Shown: positions 1 through 8,033, numbered from the stretch's first letter. The stretch is 25,612 nt of DNA from CAZXNF01 sp050741255 (GCA_050741255.1 JBOIEQ010000057.1:1-25612); one strand, 5' to 3'. Notes: generated by a model from the sequence alone, not told the origin. Translations and numbers: made by a program.

Positions 1-1
1 G

Positions 2-604
2 TTCACGGCCGCGGGTCCTGATCTCGTGCGGCAGTTGCAGGCCCTGGGTTTCGGGGTTTTCCTGGATCTCAAGTTCCACGACATTCCCAACACCGCCGCG
101 CAGGCCTGTGCCGCCGCTACCCGGCTCGGTGTGTGGATGCTCAATGTGCACGCTGCGGGCGGCCAGGCGATGCTGGCCGCCACGCGTGAGGCAGTCACGA
201 AGGCCGCTGCGGAAAGCGGCCAGCCGCTGCCGCTGCTGATCGCAGTCACGGTGCTGACCAGTCTGGGCGCGGACGATCTGGCCGCGATCGGCGTGGCCGG
301 TACACCGGAGGCGCAGGTGCTGCGGCTGGCGAAGCTCGCCCAGGCGAACGGACTCGATGGCGTGGTCTGTTCCGCGCGCGAGGCCCCGGCGTTGCGACAG
401 GCCTGTGGCAAGGAGTTCAAACTGGTCACGCCCGGCATCCGGCCGGCGGGCAGCGCCGCGAACGATCAGGTACGGGTAATGACCCCGGAGGCCGCCGTCG
501 CGGCGGGTGCGGATTACCTGGTGGTCGGACGCGCCATCACGGGCGCGGCCGATCCATCGGCGGCGCTGGACGCCATCAATGCCAGCATCGGGGCGACCGC
601 GTGA
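2..604 (+). CDS. pyrF: Orotidine 5'-phosphate decarboxylase, 5' end missing
   Basis: This enzyme decarboxylates OMP to UMP, the last step of de novo pyrimidine synthesis, in the cytoplasm. The reading frame is open from base 2, so the N-terminus lies outside the window; about 200 residues remain of a family that is usually 230-280 long. The active-site signature DLKFHDIPNT is present (bases 74-103), and the phosphate-binding end is visible as TPGIRP and, near the C-terminus, DYLVVGRAIT. This matches a TIM-barrel OMP decarboxylase. The stop codon TGA at 602-604 overlaps the GTG start of the next gene, so the two are probably translationally coupled. Identity is firm; only the true start is unknown. 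Confidence 0.96.
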   Translation, partial: FTAAGPDLVRQLQALGFGVFLDLKFHDIPNTAAQACAAATRLGVWMLNVHAAGGQAMLAATREAVTKAAAESGQPLPLLIAVTVLTSLGADDLAAIGVAGTPEAQVLRLAKLAQANGLDGVVCSAREAPALRQACGKEFKLVTPGIRPAGSAANDQVRVMTPEAAVAAGADYLVVGRAITGAADPSAALDAINASIGATA

Positions 605-1932
605 AGATCACCATGATCGGCACCGGCTACGTCGGACTGGTGACCGGCGCCTGTTTCGCCGAAGTCGGCAACGACGTGCTGTGTCTCGATGTGGATGCGC
701 GCAAGATCGATACGCTCAACGCCGGCGGCGTCACGATCCACGAGCCGGGGCTGCCGGAGATGATCCGCCGCAACGTGGCCGCCGGCCGCCTGCGCTTCAC
801 TACGGACATCGATGCTGCGGTACAGCATGGCCTGGTGCAATTCATCGCGGTGGGCACGCCGCCGGACGAGGACGGCTCGGCCGACATGCGCTACGTGATC
901 GAGGCGGCGCGCAACGTCGGCCGCCGCATGACGGAATGGCGCATCGTGGTGGACAAGTCCACCGTGCCGGTGGGTACCGCCGACCGGGTGCGCGAGGCGA
1001 TCCGCGGTGAATTGCGCGCGCGGGGCGCGGATACGGCCTTCGCCGTGGCCTCCAACCCGGAGTTTCTCAAGGAAGGCGCGGCGGTCGAGGATTTCATGCG
1101 TCCAGACCGCATCGTCGTCGGCGCGGACGATGAACAGGCGATCGCAACGCTGCGCACGCTCTACGCACCGTTCCAGCGCAACCACGAACGCCTGCTGGTG
1201 ATGGATGTGCGGTCGGCCGAACTCACCAAGTACGCGGCCAATGCGATGCTGGCCACGCGCATTTCCTTCATGAACGAACTGGCGAATCTGGCTGAAAAAC
1301 TCGGCGCCGACATCGAGCATGTGCGCCAGGGCATCGGCTCGGATGTGCGCATCGGCTACCATTTTCTGTATCCCGGCGTTGGCTACGGCGGGAGTTGCTT
1401 CCCCAAGGACGTCAAGGCGCTGCAGTTCACGGCACGCGAGCACGGCACGCCCCTGCGGCTGCTGCACGCGGTCGAGGCCGTGAACGAAGCGCAGAAGCTG
1501 CGGCTCGCCGACAAGATCGTGGCGCGTTTCGGCGGCGACCTCGCCGGACGCACGTTCGCGCTGTGGGGGCTTGCCTTCAAGCCGAACACCGACGACATGC
1601 GCGAGGCGCCCTCACGGGCGGTGATCGGAGCGCTGGCCTCGCGCGGCGCGCGCATCGCCGCCTACGATCCGGTCGCGATGGACGAAGCCCGACGTGTGCT
1701 GGACCAAGCGCCGGTGTCGTTCGCCGCTTCGCCGATGGCCGCGCTGGACGGGGCGGACGCCCTCGTGATCATCACCGAGTGGAAGGAATTCCGCAGCCCC
1801 GACTTCGCGGAGATCAAGCGCCGGCTGAAGCAGCCGGTGATCTTCGACGGTCGCAACCTGTTCGAGCCCGCCGTCGTGCAGGCGGGCGGTCTGGAGTACT
1901 ACGGCATCGGCCGGGGAGAAGCCCTTGGATGA
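601..1932 (+). CDS. ugd: UDP-glucose 6-dehydrogenase
   Basis: This enzyme oxidises UDP-glucose to UDP-glucuronate with two NAD+, giving a precursor for capsule, exopolysaccharide or lipid A sugars. The 443-residue protein has the expected family length. The N-terminal Rossmann motif IGTGYVG is at residues 6-12. Other family motifs are VDKSTVPVGT (about 118-127), SNPEFLKEG (about 151-159) and the catalytic cysteine in GGSCFPKD (Cys266). The C-terminal UDP-binding domain includes WGLAFKPNTDDMREAPS. The GTG start at 601 is chosen because the protein then begins MKITMIGTGYVG, as is usual for the family; it overlaps the pyrF stop. The end overlaps the next gene by 8 bases. Identity is very likely; the final polysaccharide is unknown. 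Confidence 0.96.
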   Translation: MKITMIGTGYVGLVTGACFAEVGNDVLCLDVDARKIDTLNAGGVTIHEPGLPEMIRRNVAAGRLRFTTDIDAAVQHGLVQFIAVGTPPDEDGSADMRYVIEAARNVGRRMTEWRIVVDKSTVPVGTADRVREAIRGELRARGADTAFAVASNPEFLKEGAAVEDFMRPDRIVVGADDEQAIATLRTLYAPFQRNHERLLVMDVRSAELTKYAANAMLATRISFMNELANLAEKLGADIEHVRQGIGSDVRIGYHFLYPGVGYGGSCFPKDVKALQFTAREHGTPLRLLHAVEAVNEAQKLRLADKIVARFGGDLAGRTFALWGLAFKPNTDDMREAPSRAVIGALASRGARIAAYDPVAMDEARRVLDQAPVSFAASPMAALDGADALVIITEWKEFRSPDFAEIKRRLKQPVIFDGRNLFEPAVVQAGGLEYYGIGRGEALG

Positions 1933-2899
1933 CCGCACCCTGATCAAACGTCTGCGCCGCGCGCGCGTGCTGGTGGTGGGGGATGTCATGCTCGACCGCT
2001 ACTGGTTCGGCGACGTCTCCCGCATCTCGCCGGAAGCGCCGGTGCCGGTGGTGCGCGTCGAGCGTACCGAGGAGCGCCCGGGCGGTGCCGCCAACGTGGC
2101 GCGGAACGCCGCAGCGCTGGGCGCGAAGGCCACGCTGCTGTCCGTGGTGGGCCGCGACGAAGCCGGGACCAAGCTGGGCGCCCTTGTGCGCAAGGCCGGC
2201 ATTGCTGCGCGCCTGCACCGCGACGCCGGCATCGACACCACGGTCAAGCTGCGGGTCATCGGCCGCAGCCAGCAACTGTTGCGGGTGGATTTCGAGACGA
2301 TGCCCAGCCACGAAATCCTGCAGTCGAAACTCAAGGAATTCGCGCGGCTCGTGCGCCAGTGCGATGCCGTGATCCTGTCGGACTACGGCAAGGGCGGTCT
2401 CGCCCATATCGCGCGCATGATCAAGCTCGCGCGTGCCGCAGGCAAGCCGGTGCTGGTCGATCCGAAAGGGGACGACTTCTCGCGCTACCGCGGTGCCACC
2501 GTGGTCACGCCCAATCGCGCCGAGTTCCGTGTCGTCGCGGGGCAGTGGCGCAACGAGCGCGATCTCGCCGCACGTGCGGAGAAGTTGCGCCGCAACCTGC
2601 GGCTGTCGGCCCTGCTGGTGACGCGCAGCGAGGAAGGCATGACCCTCTACGCGGCAGGGTCGCGGCTGCATGTCTCGGCGCAGGCGCGCGAGGTGTACGA
2701 TGTAAGCGGCGCCGGCGACACGGTGATCGCGACGCTGGCAGCGATGCTGGCCGCGGGGGTGTCGCTGCCGGATGCGGTGACGATTGCCAACCGCGCGGCG
2801 AGCATCGTGGTCGCCAAGTTCGGCACCGCGGTGGTGACGCCGCAGGAGCTGTTCTCCGAACGGGATTCGGGATTCGGGATTCGGGATTCGAAATCATGA
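1925..2899 (+). CDS. rfaE1: D-glycero-beta-D-manno-heptose-7-phosphate kinase (HldE N-terminal domain type)
   Basis: This PfkB/ribokinase-family enzyme phosphorylates heptose 7-phosphate at C1 on the way to ADP-heptose, the lipopolysaccharide inner-core sugar. The 324-residue protein contains only the kinase domain; the cytidylyltransferase half found in bifunctional HldE is absent and must be encoded elsewhere. Visible motifs are VVGDVMLDRYWFGDVSRISPEAP (given here as a description of residues 17-39), the sugar-binding RPGGAANVARN (51-61), and the catalytic SGAGDT with Asp265. The TTG start at 1925 overlaps ugd by 8 bases; no better start lies nearby. The last dozen residues are encoded by a four-copy heptanucleotide repeat and look non-functional. 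The TGA stop overlaps the hldD ATG (ATGA), so coupling is likely. Confidence 0.92.
   Translation: MDDRTLIKRLRRARVLVVGDVMLDRYWFGDVSRISPEAPVPVVRVERTEERPGGAANVARNAAALGAKATLLSVVGRDEAGTKLGALVRKAGIAARLHRDAGIDTTVKLRVIGRSQQLLRVDFETMPSHEILQSKLKEFARLVRQCDAVILSDYGKGGLAHIARMIKLARAAGKPVLVDPKGDDFSRYRGATVVTPNRAEFRVVAGQWRNERDLAARAEKLRRNLRLSALLVTRSEEGMTLYAAGSRLHVSAQAREVYDVSGAGDTVIATLAAMLAAGVSLPDAVTIANRAASIVVAKFGTAVVTPQELFSERDSGFGIRDSKS
2862..2889 (+). repeat. Four tandem copies of the heptamer GGGATTC
   Basis: Perfect copies lie at 2862-2868, 2869-2875, 2876-2882 and 2883-2889. They encode the extreme C-terminus of the heptose kinase and end 6 bases before the hldD ATG, where its ribosome-binding site would normally be. 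The unit is not a multiple of three, so any change in copy number shifts the kinase reading frame. Confidence 0.97.
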
Positions 2900-3897
2900 G
2901 CATCGTCGTGACCGGCGCCGCGGGATTTATCGGTTCCAATCTGGTGCGGGCTTTGAACGCGCGCGGCGAGACCGACATCATCGCCGTCGACAATCTCGCG
3001 CAGGGCGACAAGTTCGCGAACCTCGCGGACTGCGAGATCGCCGATTATCTCGATCAGGACGAGTTCCTCGCGCGCTTGGAGGAGGGCGCGTTCGAGAATG
3101 ATCTGACGGCGATCCTGCACCAGGGCGCCTGCTCGGACACGACCGAGCGCGACGGCCGCTACATGCTGCGCAACAACTACGCGTATTCGAAATCGGTATT
3201 GGACTACTGCATGGCGGAGGAAGTACCGTTCCTCTACGCGTCCTCGGCGGCTGTCTACGGCGGTGGCACGGAGTTCCGCGAGGCGCGGGAGTGCGAGGGG
3301 CCGCTCAACGTCTACGGCTATTCGAAATTCCTGTTCGACCAGTACGTGCGCCGCCTGTGGTCCGAGCGCACGACCCAGATCGTCGGCCTGCGCTACTTCA
3401 ACGTCTACGGCGACCGCGAAGCGCACAAGGGGCGGATGGCGTCGGTGGCGTATCACTTCTTCAACCAGTACCGTGCCGACGGCCGCGTGCGCCTGTTCGA
3501 GGGCAGCGGCGGCTACGCCCACGGCGAGCAGCGGCGCGACTTTATCTCCGTCGAGGACGTCGTGAAGGTCAACCTGCACTTCCTCGACCACCCGGATGCT
3601 GCCGGCATCTTTAATTGCGGTACAGGCGCGGCGGAGAGCTTCAACGCGGTTGCCCTGGCCACGGTCAACGCCCTGCGCCAGGCGGAAGGCAAGCCCGTGC
3701 TGCCGCTGGAGGCGCTGCAGGCGGAGAAGATCGTCGACTACATTCCCTTCCCGGTCGACCTCAAGGGCCGTTACCAGAGCTACACCCAGGCGGACCCGAG
3801 CCGGCTGCGGGCTGCGGGCTACACCGAGCCCTTCCTGACGGTCGGTGAGGGCGTCGCGCGCTACTGCGGGCAGATGCTGGCGCGCGCGGCCGCCTGA
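2896..3897 (+). CDS. hldD: ADP-L-glycero-D-manno-heptose 6-epimerase
   Basis: This enzyme converts ADP-D-glycero- to ADP-L-glycero-D-manno-heptose, the final step before heptose is added to the lipopolysaccharide core. It is a 333-residue extended SDR with the nucleotide-binding motif TGAAGFIG (6-13), the family signature HQGACSDTTE (75-84), a serine pair in YASSAAVYG (114-122) and the catalytic YGYSK (Tyr140, Lys144). RYFNVYG and QRRDFISVEDVV follow later, as expected. The ATG at 2896 overlaps the kinase stop as ATGA. No Shine-Dalgarno sequence is visible because the heptamer tract occupies that place, so translation probably depends on coupling. The reading frame is open far upstream across the repeat, but residues before 2896 are unlike the family. 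Confidence 0.96.
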   Translation: MSIVVTGAAGFIGSNLVRALNARGETDIIAVDNLAQGDKFANLADCEIADYLDQDEFLARLEEGAFENDLTAILHQGACSDTTERDGRYMLRNNYAYSKSVLDYCMAEEVPFLYASSAAVYGGGTEFREARECEGPLNVYGYSKFLFDQYVRRLWSERTTQIVGLRYFNVYGDREAHKGRMASVAYHFFNQYRADGRVRLFEGSGGYAHGEQRRDFISVEDVVKVNLHFLDHPDAAGIFNCGTGAAESFNAVALATVNALRQAEGKPVLPLEALQAEKIVDYIPFPVDLKGRYQSYTQADPSRLRAAGYTEPFLTVGEGVARYCGQMLARAAA

Positions 3898-3909
3898 GCG
3901 CCCTCCACC

Positions 3910-4797
3910 GTGAAGCAGTCTCTCGAGGATTTTGTCGGCAATACGCCGCTCGTGCGCCTGCAGCGCATGGGTGCGGGCGGCAACACCTTGCTGGCCAAGC
4001 TCGAAGGCAATAATCCGGCGGGCTCGGTCAAGGATCGGCCCGCGCTGTCGATGATCGTCAACGCGGAAGCCCGTGGAGAAATCAAGCCCGGAGATACCCT
4101 GATCGAAGCCACCAGCGGCAACACGGGCATCGCCCTGGCCATGGTGGCGGCGATGAAGGGTTACCGCATGATCCTGATCATGCCGGACAACCTATCCGTC
4201 GAACGCCGCTCCAGCATGAAAGCCTACGGCGCCGAGTTGATCCTGACACCGGCGGCGCAGGGCGGCATGGAATACGCGCGCGACCTCGCCGCGCAGATGG
4301 TCCGCGAGGGCAAGGGCAAGGTGCTCGACCAGTTCGCGAATCCGGACAACCCGCTCGCGCACTACGAGACGACCGGGCCCGAGTTGTGGCGGGATACCGG
4401 AGGCCGGATCACGCATTTCGTGTCCAGCATGGGCACCACCGGCACCATCATGGGCGTGTCGCGCTACCTCAAGGAAAAGAACCCGGCGGTCCGCATCGTT
4501 GGCTGCCAGCCGGCGGAAGGGTCGCAGATCCCGGGTATCCGCAAGTGGCCGCAACAATACCTGCCGAAGATCTGCGACTGGTCGCGCGTGGACGAAGTGA
4601 TCGAGATCAAGCAGGCCGACGCCGAGCACACCATGCGCGAACTGGCCCGCGTGGAGGGTATCTTCGCCGGCGTGTCTTCCGGCGGCGCGGCGTGGGCGGC
4701 GCTGCAGGTGGCGCGCGACGCGAAAAATTCCGTGATCGCCTTCATCGTTTGCGACCGCGGGGACCGCTACCTGTCCACCGGCGTCTACCCAGGTTAA
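3910..4797 (+). CDS. cysM: Cysteine synthase B (O-acetylserine sulfhydrylase)
   Basis: This PLP enzyme forms cysteine from O-acetylserine and sulfide; CysM types also accept thiosulfate. The 295-residue protein matches the usual length of about 300. Visible motifs are VGNTPLVRL (9-17), the PLP lysine in NPAGSVKDRP (Lys41), the substrate loop EATSGNTG and the C-terminal FAGVSSGGAAW, which binds the PLP phosphate region. The GTG start at 3910 places the NTPLVRL motif at its usual distance from the N-terminus; an ATG at residue 20 would cut it off. It lies 12 bases after hldD in the same direction and 17 bases before the exonuclease gene. The CysM rather than CysK assignment rests on overall resemblance and on the neighbourhood. 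Confidence 0.93.
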   Translation: MKQSLEDFVGNTPLVRLQRMGAGGNTLLAKLEGNNPAGSVKDRPALSMIVNAEARGEIKPGDTLIEATSGNTGIALAMVAAMKGYRMILIMPDNLSVERRSSMKAYGAELILTPAAQGGMEYARDLAAQMVREGKGKVLDQFANPDNPLAHYETTGPELWRDTGGRITHFVSSMGTTGTIMGVSRYLKEKNPAVRIVGCQPAEGSQIPGIRKWPQQYLPKICDWSRVDEVIEIKQADAEHTMRELARVEGIFAGVSSGGAAWAALQVARDAKNSVIAFIVCDRGDRYLSTGVYPG

Positions 4798-4814
4798 ATG
4801 AGCGGGAATTAACA

Positions 4815-5594
4815 ATGCAGCCGGTATTGGCGTTCGATATCGAAACCGTCCCCGACGTGCAGGGGCTGCGCACGCTCTACGAACTCGGGCCGGACCTGCC
4901 GGACGAGGACGTGGCGGCGATGGCCATGCAGCGGCGGCGGCAGAGTCACGGCACGGACTTCCTGCCGCTTCATCTGCACCGCGTGGTATCCATCGCCTGC
5001 GCATTGCGCGAGCGCGACAGCTTCCGGGTGTGGTCGCTCGGCGATGAGAAGGACACCGAGGGCCAGTTGATCCAGCGCTTCTTCGACGGCATCGAGAAAT
5101 ACACCCCGCAGATCGTGTCGTGGAATGGCAGCGGTTTCGATCTGCCGGTGCTGAATTACCGGGGCCTCGTGCACGGCGTGCGCGCGGCGCGCTTCTGGGA
5201 CCAGGGCGAGGACGACCGAGATTTCAAGTGGAACAACTACATCAGCCGCTACCACGCGCGCCATCTCGACCTGATGGACCTGCTGGCGATGTATCAGCCC
5301 CGGGGGGCCGCGCCGCTGGATGACCTCGCGCAGCTGATGGGGCTGCCGGGCAAGATCGGCATGCACGGTTCCGCCGTGTGGGGCGCCTACCGGGAAGGCC
5401 GGCTGACCGACATCCGCCGCTACTGTGAAGCGGATACCGCCAACACCTACCTGGTCTATCTCGCTTTCCAGAAGATGCGCGGCGCACTGACCGCGGACGC
5501 CTGGCGGGCCGAGACCGTGCTGGTGCGCGAGACGCTCGCGCGTAGCGAAGAGCCCCACTGGCGCGAGTTCCTCGGCCGCTGGCCGGCGCTTTGA
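4815..5594 (+). CDS. Predicted 3'-5' exonuclease of the PolB-like DEDDy type
   Basis: This is a probable single-domain nuclease of 259 residues, related to the proofreading domain of family B DNA polymerases but without a polymerase. Three exonuclease motifs can be seen: ExoI FDIETVPD near the N-terminus (Asp8, Glu10), ExoII in the segment SWNGSGFDLPVLNYR, and ExoIII RYCEADTANTYLVYL, whose Tyr-x3-Asp spacing marks the DEDDy subgroup. Together these supply the four acidic residues that hold two metal ions. The ATG at 4815 follows a GGGAA-like ribosome site; an ATG at 4798 is closed by a stop after four codons. The TGA stop overlaps the TTG start of rlmD. A DNA-repair role is inferred and the natural substrate is unknown. 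Confidence 0.88.
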   Translation: MQPVLAFDIETVPDVQGLRTLYELGPDLPDEDVAAMAMQRRRQSHGTDFLPLHLHRVVSIACALRERDSFRVWSLGDEKDTEGQLIQRFFDGIEKYTPQIVSWNGSGFDLPVLNYRGLVHGVRAARFWDQGEDDRDFKWNNYISRYHARHLDLMDLLAMYQPRGAAPLDDLAQLMGLPGKIGMHGSAVWGAYREGRLTDIRRYCEADTANTYLVYLAFQKMRGALTADAWRAETVLVRETLARSEEPHWREFLGRWPAL

Positions 5595-6895
5595 CCGCCG
5601 TGCTGCTGGACATCGAATCCCTGGACGCGGAGGGGCGCGGCATCGCGCGCCACGAGGGCAAGGTCGTGTTCGTGGATGGTGCGCTACCCGGCGAACAGGT
5701 CGAGGCGCACGTCTTCCAGCGCCGGCCGAGCTTCGACCTGGCGACGACCAAGCACATCCTGCAGGAGAGCCCGTTCCGGACGGTGCCGCGCTGTCCCCAC
5801 TTCGGCACCTGCGGCGGTTGCAGCCTGCAGCACTTCGACGTGCGCGCGCAGGTCGCCGCCAAGCAGCGCGTGCTGGAAGACAACCTGGCGCGCATCGGCA
5901 AAGTCAGGCCCGCGCAGGTGCTGGCGCCCATCATCGGGCCGGCATGGGGCTACCGCCACCGCGCGCGCTTCTCAGCCCGCTACGTGTTCAAGAAAGGCGG
6001 CGCACTGATCGGTTTCCGTGAGCGCAAGTCGAGTTTCGTCACCGACATGGCGTCCTGCGAGGTGGTGCCGCTAGGCATCTCCGCGCTTCTGCCGCGACTG
6101 CGCGAACTGGTCCACGAATTGTCGATCCGCGAAGCGGTGCCCCAGATCGAACTGGCGGTGGGAGAGACGGTCACCGTGCTGGTGTTCCGGGTGCTCGCTT
6201 CGCCGAACGCCACGGACCGCGACCGGCTGTCCGCCTTTGGCCGGGAGCACGGCGTGTCGGTCTATCTGCAGCCCAAGGGACCGGATACCGCGGCGCCGCT
6301 GGAGGGCCCGCCGGTGGCGCTCGACTACGTCCTACCCGAATTTGGCCTGCGCATCGCCTTCGGACCGACCGACTTCACGCAGGTCAACCCCGCCGTCAAC
6401 GCCGTGCTGGTGCGGCGCGCGCTGTCCCTGCTTGAACCGCAACCGGGCGAGCGCATCGCCGATCTCTTCTGCGGGCTCGGCAACTTCACGCTCGCGATCG
6501 CCCGGCGCGGCGCCCGCGTGATGGGGGTGGAGGGCAGCAGCGTGCTGCTGGCCCGTGCGGCGGAGAACGCCCGGGCCAACGGGCTGGCCGACCGGGTCGA
6601 ATTCCGTGTGGCCGACCTGTTCAAGGTGACGCCCGCCACACTGGAGGGCTGGGGGGCGTTCGATCGCATGCTGATCGACCCGCCGCGCGACGGCGCAATG
6701 GATCTGGTCAAGTCACTGGGGCCGGCGGGGCCGAAGCGGATCGTCTACGTTTCGTGCAATCCCGCCACGCTGGCCCGCGATGCGGAGGTGCTGGTGCACG
6801 TGCACGGCTACGTATTGGGGGCGGTGGGGATCGTCAACATGTTCCCGCACACCGCGCATGTGGAGTCGATCGCGGTTTTTGACAAGATCGGTTAG
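5591..6895 (+). CDS. rlmD: 23S rRNA (uracil-1939-C5)-methyltransferase
   Basis: This enzyme methylates U1939 of 23S rRNA using S-adenosylmethionine. The 434-residue protein has an N-terminal TRAM-like RNA-binding region (about 1-55), then the 4Fe-4S cysteines Cys68, Cys74 and Cys77 (pattern CPHFGTCGGC) with a fourth at Cys156, matching the E. coli RlmD spacing closely. The SAM-binding motif is DLFCGLGNFTLAIA (291-304), IDPPRDG is at 362-368, and the catalytic cysteine is Cys389 in VSCNPATLARD. TTG at 5591 is chosen because it overlaps the preceding stop as TTGA; a GTG three codons later is possible. It is the last gene of the block and is followed by a strong terminator. Confidence 0.96.
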   Translation: MTAVLLDIESLDAEGRGIARHEGKVVFVDGALPGEQVEAHVFQRRPSFDLATTKHILQESPFRTVPRCPHFGTCGGCSLQHFDVRAQVAAKQRVLEDNLARIGKVRPAQVLAPIIGPAWGYRHRARFSARYVFKKGGALIGFRERKSSFVTDMASCEVVPLGISALLPRLRELVHELSIREAVPQIELAVGETVTVLVFRVLASPNATDRDRLSAFGREHGVSVYLQPKGPDTAAPLEGPPVALDYVLPEFGLRIAFGPTDFTQVNPAVNAVLVRRALSLLEPQPGERIADLFCGLGNFTLAIARRGARVMGVEGSSVLLARAAENARANGLADRVEFRVADLFKVTPATLEGWGAFDRMLIDPPRDGAMDLVKSLGPAGPKRIVYVSCNPATLARDAEVLVHVHGYVLGAVGIVNMFPHTAHVESIAVFDKIG

Positions 6896-6896
6896 C

Positions 6897-6920
6897 CGCC
6901 AAGACGCCAAGGCGCCAAGA
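6897..6920. repeat. Three near-perfect 8-bp tandem units, CGCCAAGR
   Basis: The units CGCCAAGA, CGCCAAGG and CGCCAAGA lie directly after the rlmD stop codon, and a degenerate fourth unit may follow. They lie outside coding sequence and before the terminator. The pattern resembles short intergenic repeats seen scattered in many proteobacterial genomes, but that comparison is from memory. Confidence 0.75.
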
Positions 6921-6935
6921 ACGTCAGGGCCAATA

Positions 6936-6964
6936 AAAACGGCCGGTCAAAGACCGGCCGTTTT
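6936..6964. terminator. Two-way intrinsic terminator between rlmD and the BI-1 gene
   Basis: A 13-bp perfect stem (AAAACGGCCGGTC paired with GACCGGCCGTTTT) closes on a 3-base AAA loop. The outer A and T runs provide a U-tract in either direction, which fits its place between convergent genes. Confidence 0.93.
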
Positions 6965-6988
6965 GTTTTCGGAAAGAGCCGGTAACGT

Positions 6989-7684
6989 TCAGTCGCGATC
7001 ACCGCCGAAGATGCCCAGCAGTTGCAGCAGGCTGGAAAACAGGTTGTAGACCGACACGTACAGCGTCAGCGTCGCCGACACGTAGTTGGTCTCGCCGCCG
7101 CGCACGATGTTGTTGATCTGCCAGAGGATCACCAAGGTCGAGAACACCACGAACAGGGAGAGAATCACCAACTGCGCCACCGGGCTCTGGAAGAACACGT
7201 TGGCGATGACGCCCAGCATCAGGACGATAGCACCCACCGCCAGGAATTTGCCCATGCCGGAGAGGTCACGCTTGGTGGTGGTGGCGATGCCGGCCATCAC
7301 GAAGAACACGGCCGCCGTGCCGCCGGCCGCCATGGCGATCAGCGCGGCGCCGTTGCGGAAGCCGAGGATGTTCTGGAGCAGCGGGCCCAGCAGCAGGCCC
7401 ATGAAGAGCGTGAAGCCGAGCAGCAGGACGACGCCCAGGCCGCTGTCGCGGTTCTTCTCGATCGCGTAAATCCAGCCGTAGAACACCGCCAGGATCACGA
7501 AGAACCCGATCATGGGGTTGCTGCGAAGGATGCTGAGGTCGATGTTGGTGCCGATCACCGCGCCGATGGCGGTGGGTATCAGCGACAGCGCCAGCAGCAG
7601 GTAGGTGTTGCGCAGGACGCGATTCTGGCTGGCGGCAATGCCGGCCGGCGCGTTGATGGGCTGAGAGTTGAAGTCGATGGCCAT
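6989..7684 (-). CDS. yccA: Bax inhibitor-1 / YccA family inner-membrane protein
   Basis: This is a seven-helix integral membrane protein of 231 residues. It has a hydrophilic N-terminus of about 22 residues, then TYLLLALSLIPTAIGAVIG and six more hydrophobic segments, ending in the family-typical SVYNLFSSLLQLLGIFGG. E. coli YccA in this family is known to modulate the FtsH protease; other members act as calcium leak channels or have no known job, so the function here is an inference. A ribosome site GAGGAG lies 11 bases before the ATG on the - strand. The gene stands alone: it shares the terminator with rlmD on one side and has an AT-rich promoter region on the other. The symbol is given for the family; YbhL-type naming is equally possible. 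Confidence 0.9.
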   Translation of the reverse strand: MAIDFNSQPINAPAGIAASQNRVLRNTYLLLALSLIPTAIGAVIGTNIDLSILRSNPMIGFFVILAVFYGWIYAIEKNRDSGLGVVLLLGFTLFMGLLLGPLLQNILGFRNGAALIAMAAGGTAAVFFVMAGIATTTKRDLSGMGKFLAVGAIVLMLGVIANVFFQSPVAQLVILSLFVVFSTLVILWQINNIVRGGETNYVSATLTLYVSVYNLFSSLLQLLGIFGGDRD

Positions 7685-7710
7685 GGGATGCTGAGCTCCT
7701 CTATGTCTAG

Positions 7711-7735
7711 GTATGTACTATTGGTACGTACTATT
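7711..7735. repeat. 12-bp direct repeat in the BI-1 gene leader
   Basis: GTATGTACTATT (7711-7722) and GTACGTACTATT (7724-7735) differ at one base and are offset by 13 bases. The second copy contains the palindrome GTACGTAC. Both lie between the predicted promoter and the ribosome site of the BI-1 gene, so they would be in its leader RNA or act as a paired protein-binding site. Confidence 0.7.
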
Positions 7736-7743
7736 ACTAACTA

Positions 7744-7771
7744 TATTTATGCGCCGTCTGAGCTTGATCAA
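7744..7771 (-). promoter_or_regulatory. Candidate promoter of the BI-1 gene
   Basis: On the - strand, TTGATC (7771-7766) and TAAATA (7749-7744) are separated by 16 bases, in the only AT-rich stretch of this intergenic region and about 60 bases before the ATG. They match sigma-70 hexamers moderately well. A 7-bp inverted repeat (TCGGCTA/TAGCCGA, 7777-7797) lies just upstream. Confidence 0.5.
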
Positions 7772-7926
7772 AACACTCGGCTACCAAGACTAGCCGACCG
7801 GGCGTGAAGTTTCAATCATTTGGGGCTAACATTGCGCCCGGGGTCATGCCGCCAAGTGCCTGATGTCATTCGTAATCGGCGTCATTGCCCTGCGCAATGG
7901 CGCTTGACGGGCGCGCCATGGCATGC

Positions 7927-8016
7927 GGAAGGTTGGCAGAGCGGTTGAATGCACCGGTCTTGAAAACCGGCAGAGTCGCAAGACTCTCGTGAGTTCGAAT
8001 CTCACACCTTCCGCCA
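7927..8016 (+). tRNA. tRNA-Ser, anticodon UGA
   Basis: The 90-base gene folds as a class II tRNA. The acceptor stem is GGAAGGT (7927-7933) with ACCTTCC (8006-8012), followed by discriminator G and an encoded CCA. The anticodon stem CCGGT/ACCGG holds the loop CTTGAAA with anticodon TGA at 7961-7963. A long variable arm (AGAGTCGCAAGACTC) marks it as serine, and the T-arm reads GTGAGTTCGAATCTCAC. It reads UCA and related codons. The ppk2 stop codon on the opposite strand lies only 17 bases beyond the CCA, and no terminator is visible. Confidence 0.97.
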
Positions 8017-8033
8017 TACCCTGCCGCTCCCGA

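Noticed and set aside
7801..7926. A promoter for tRNA-Ser(UGA)
   Set aside because: TTGACG at about 7904 has no -10 partner at a proper distance; a small inverted repeat (CATTGC/GCAATG, 7883-7899) is too weak to name.
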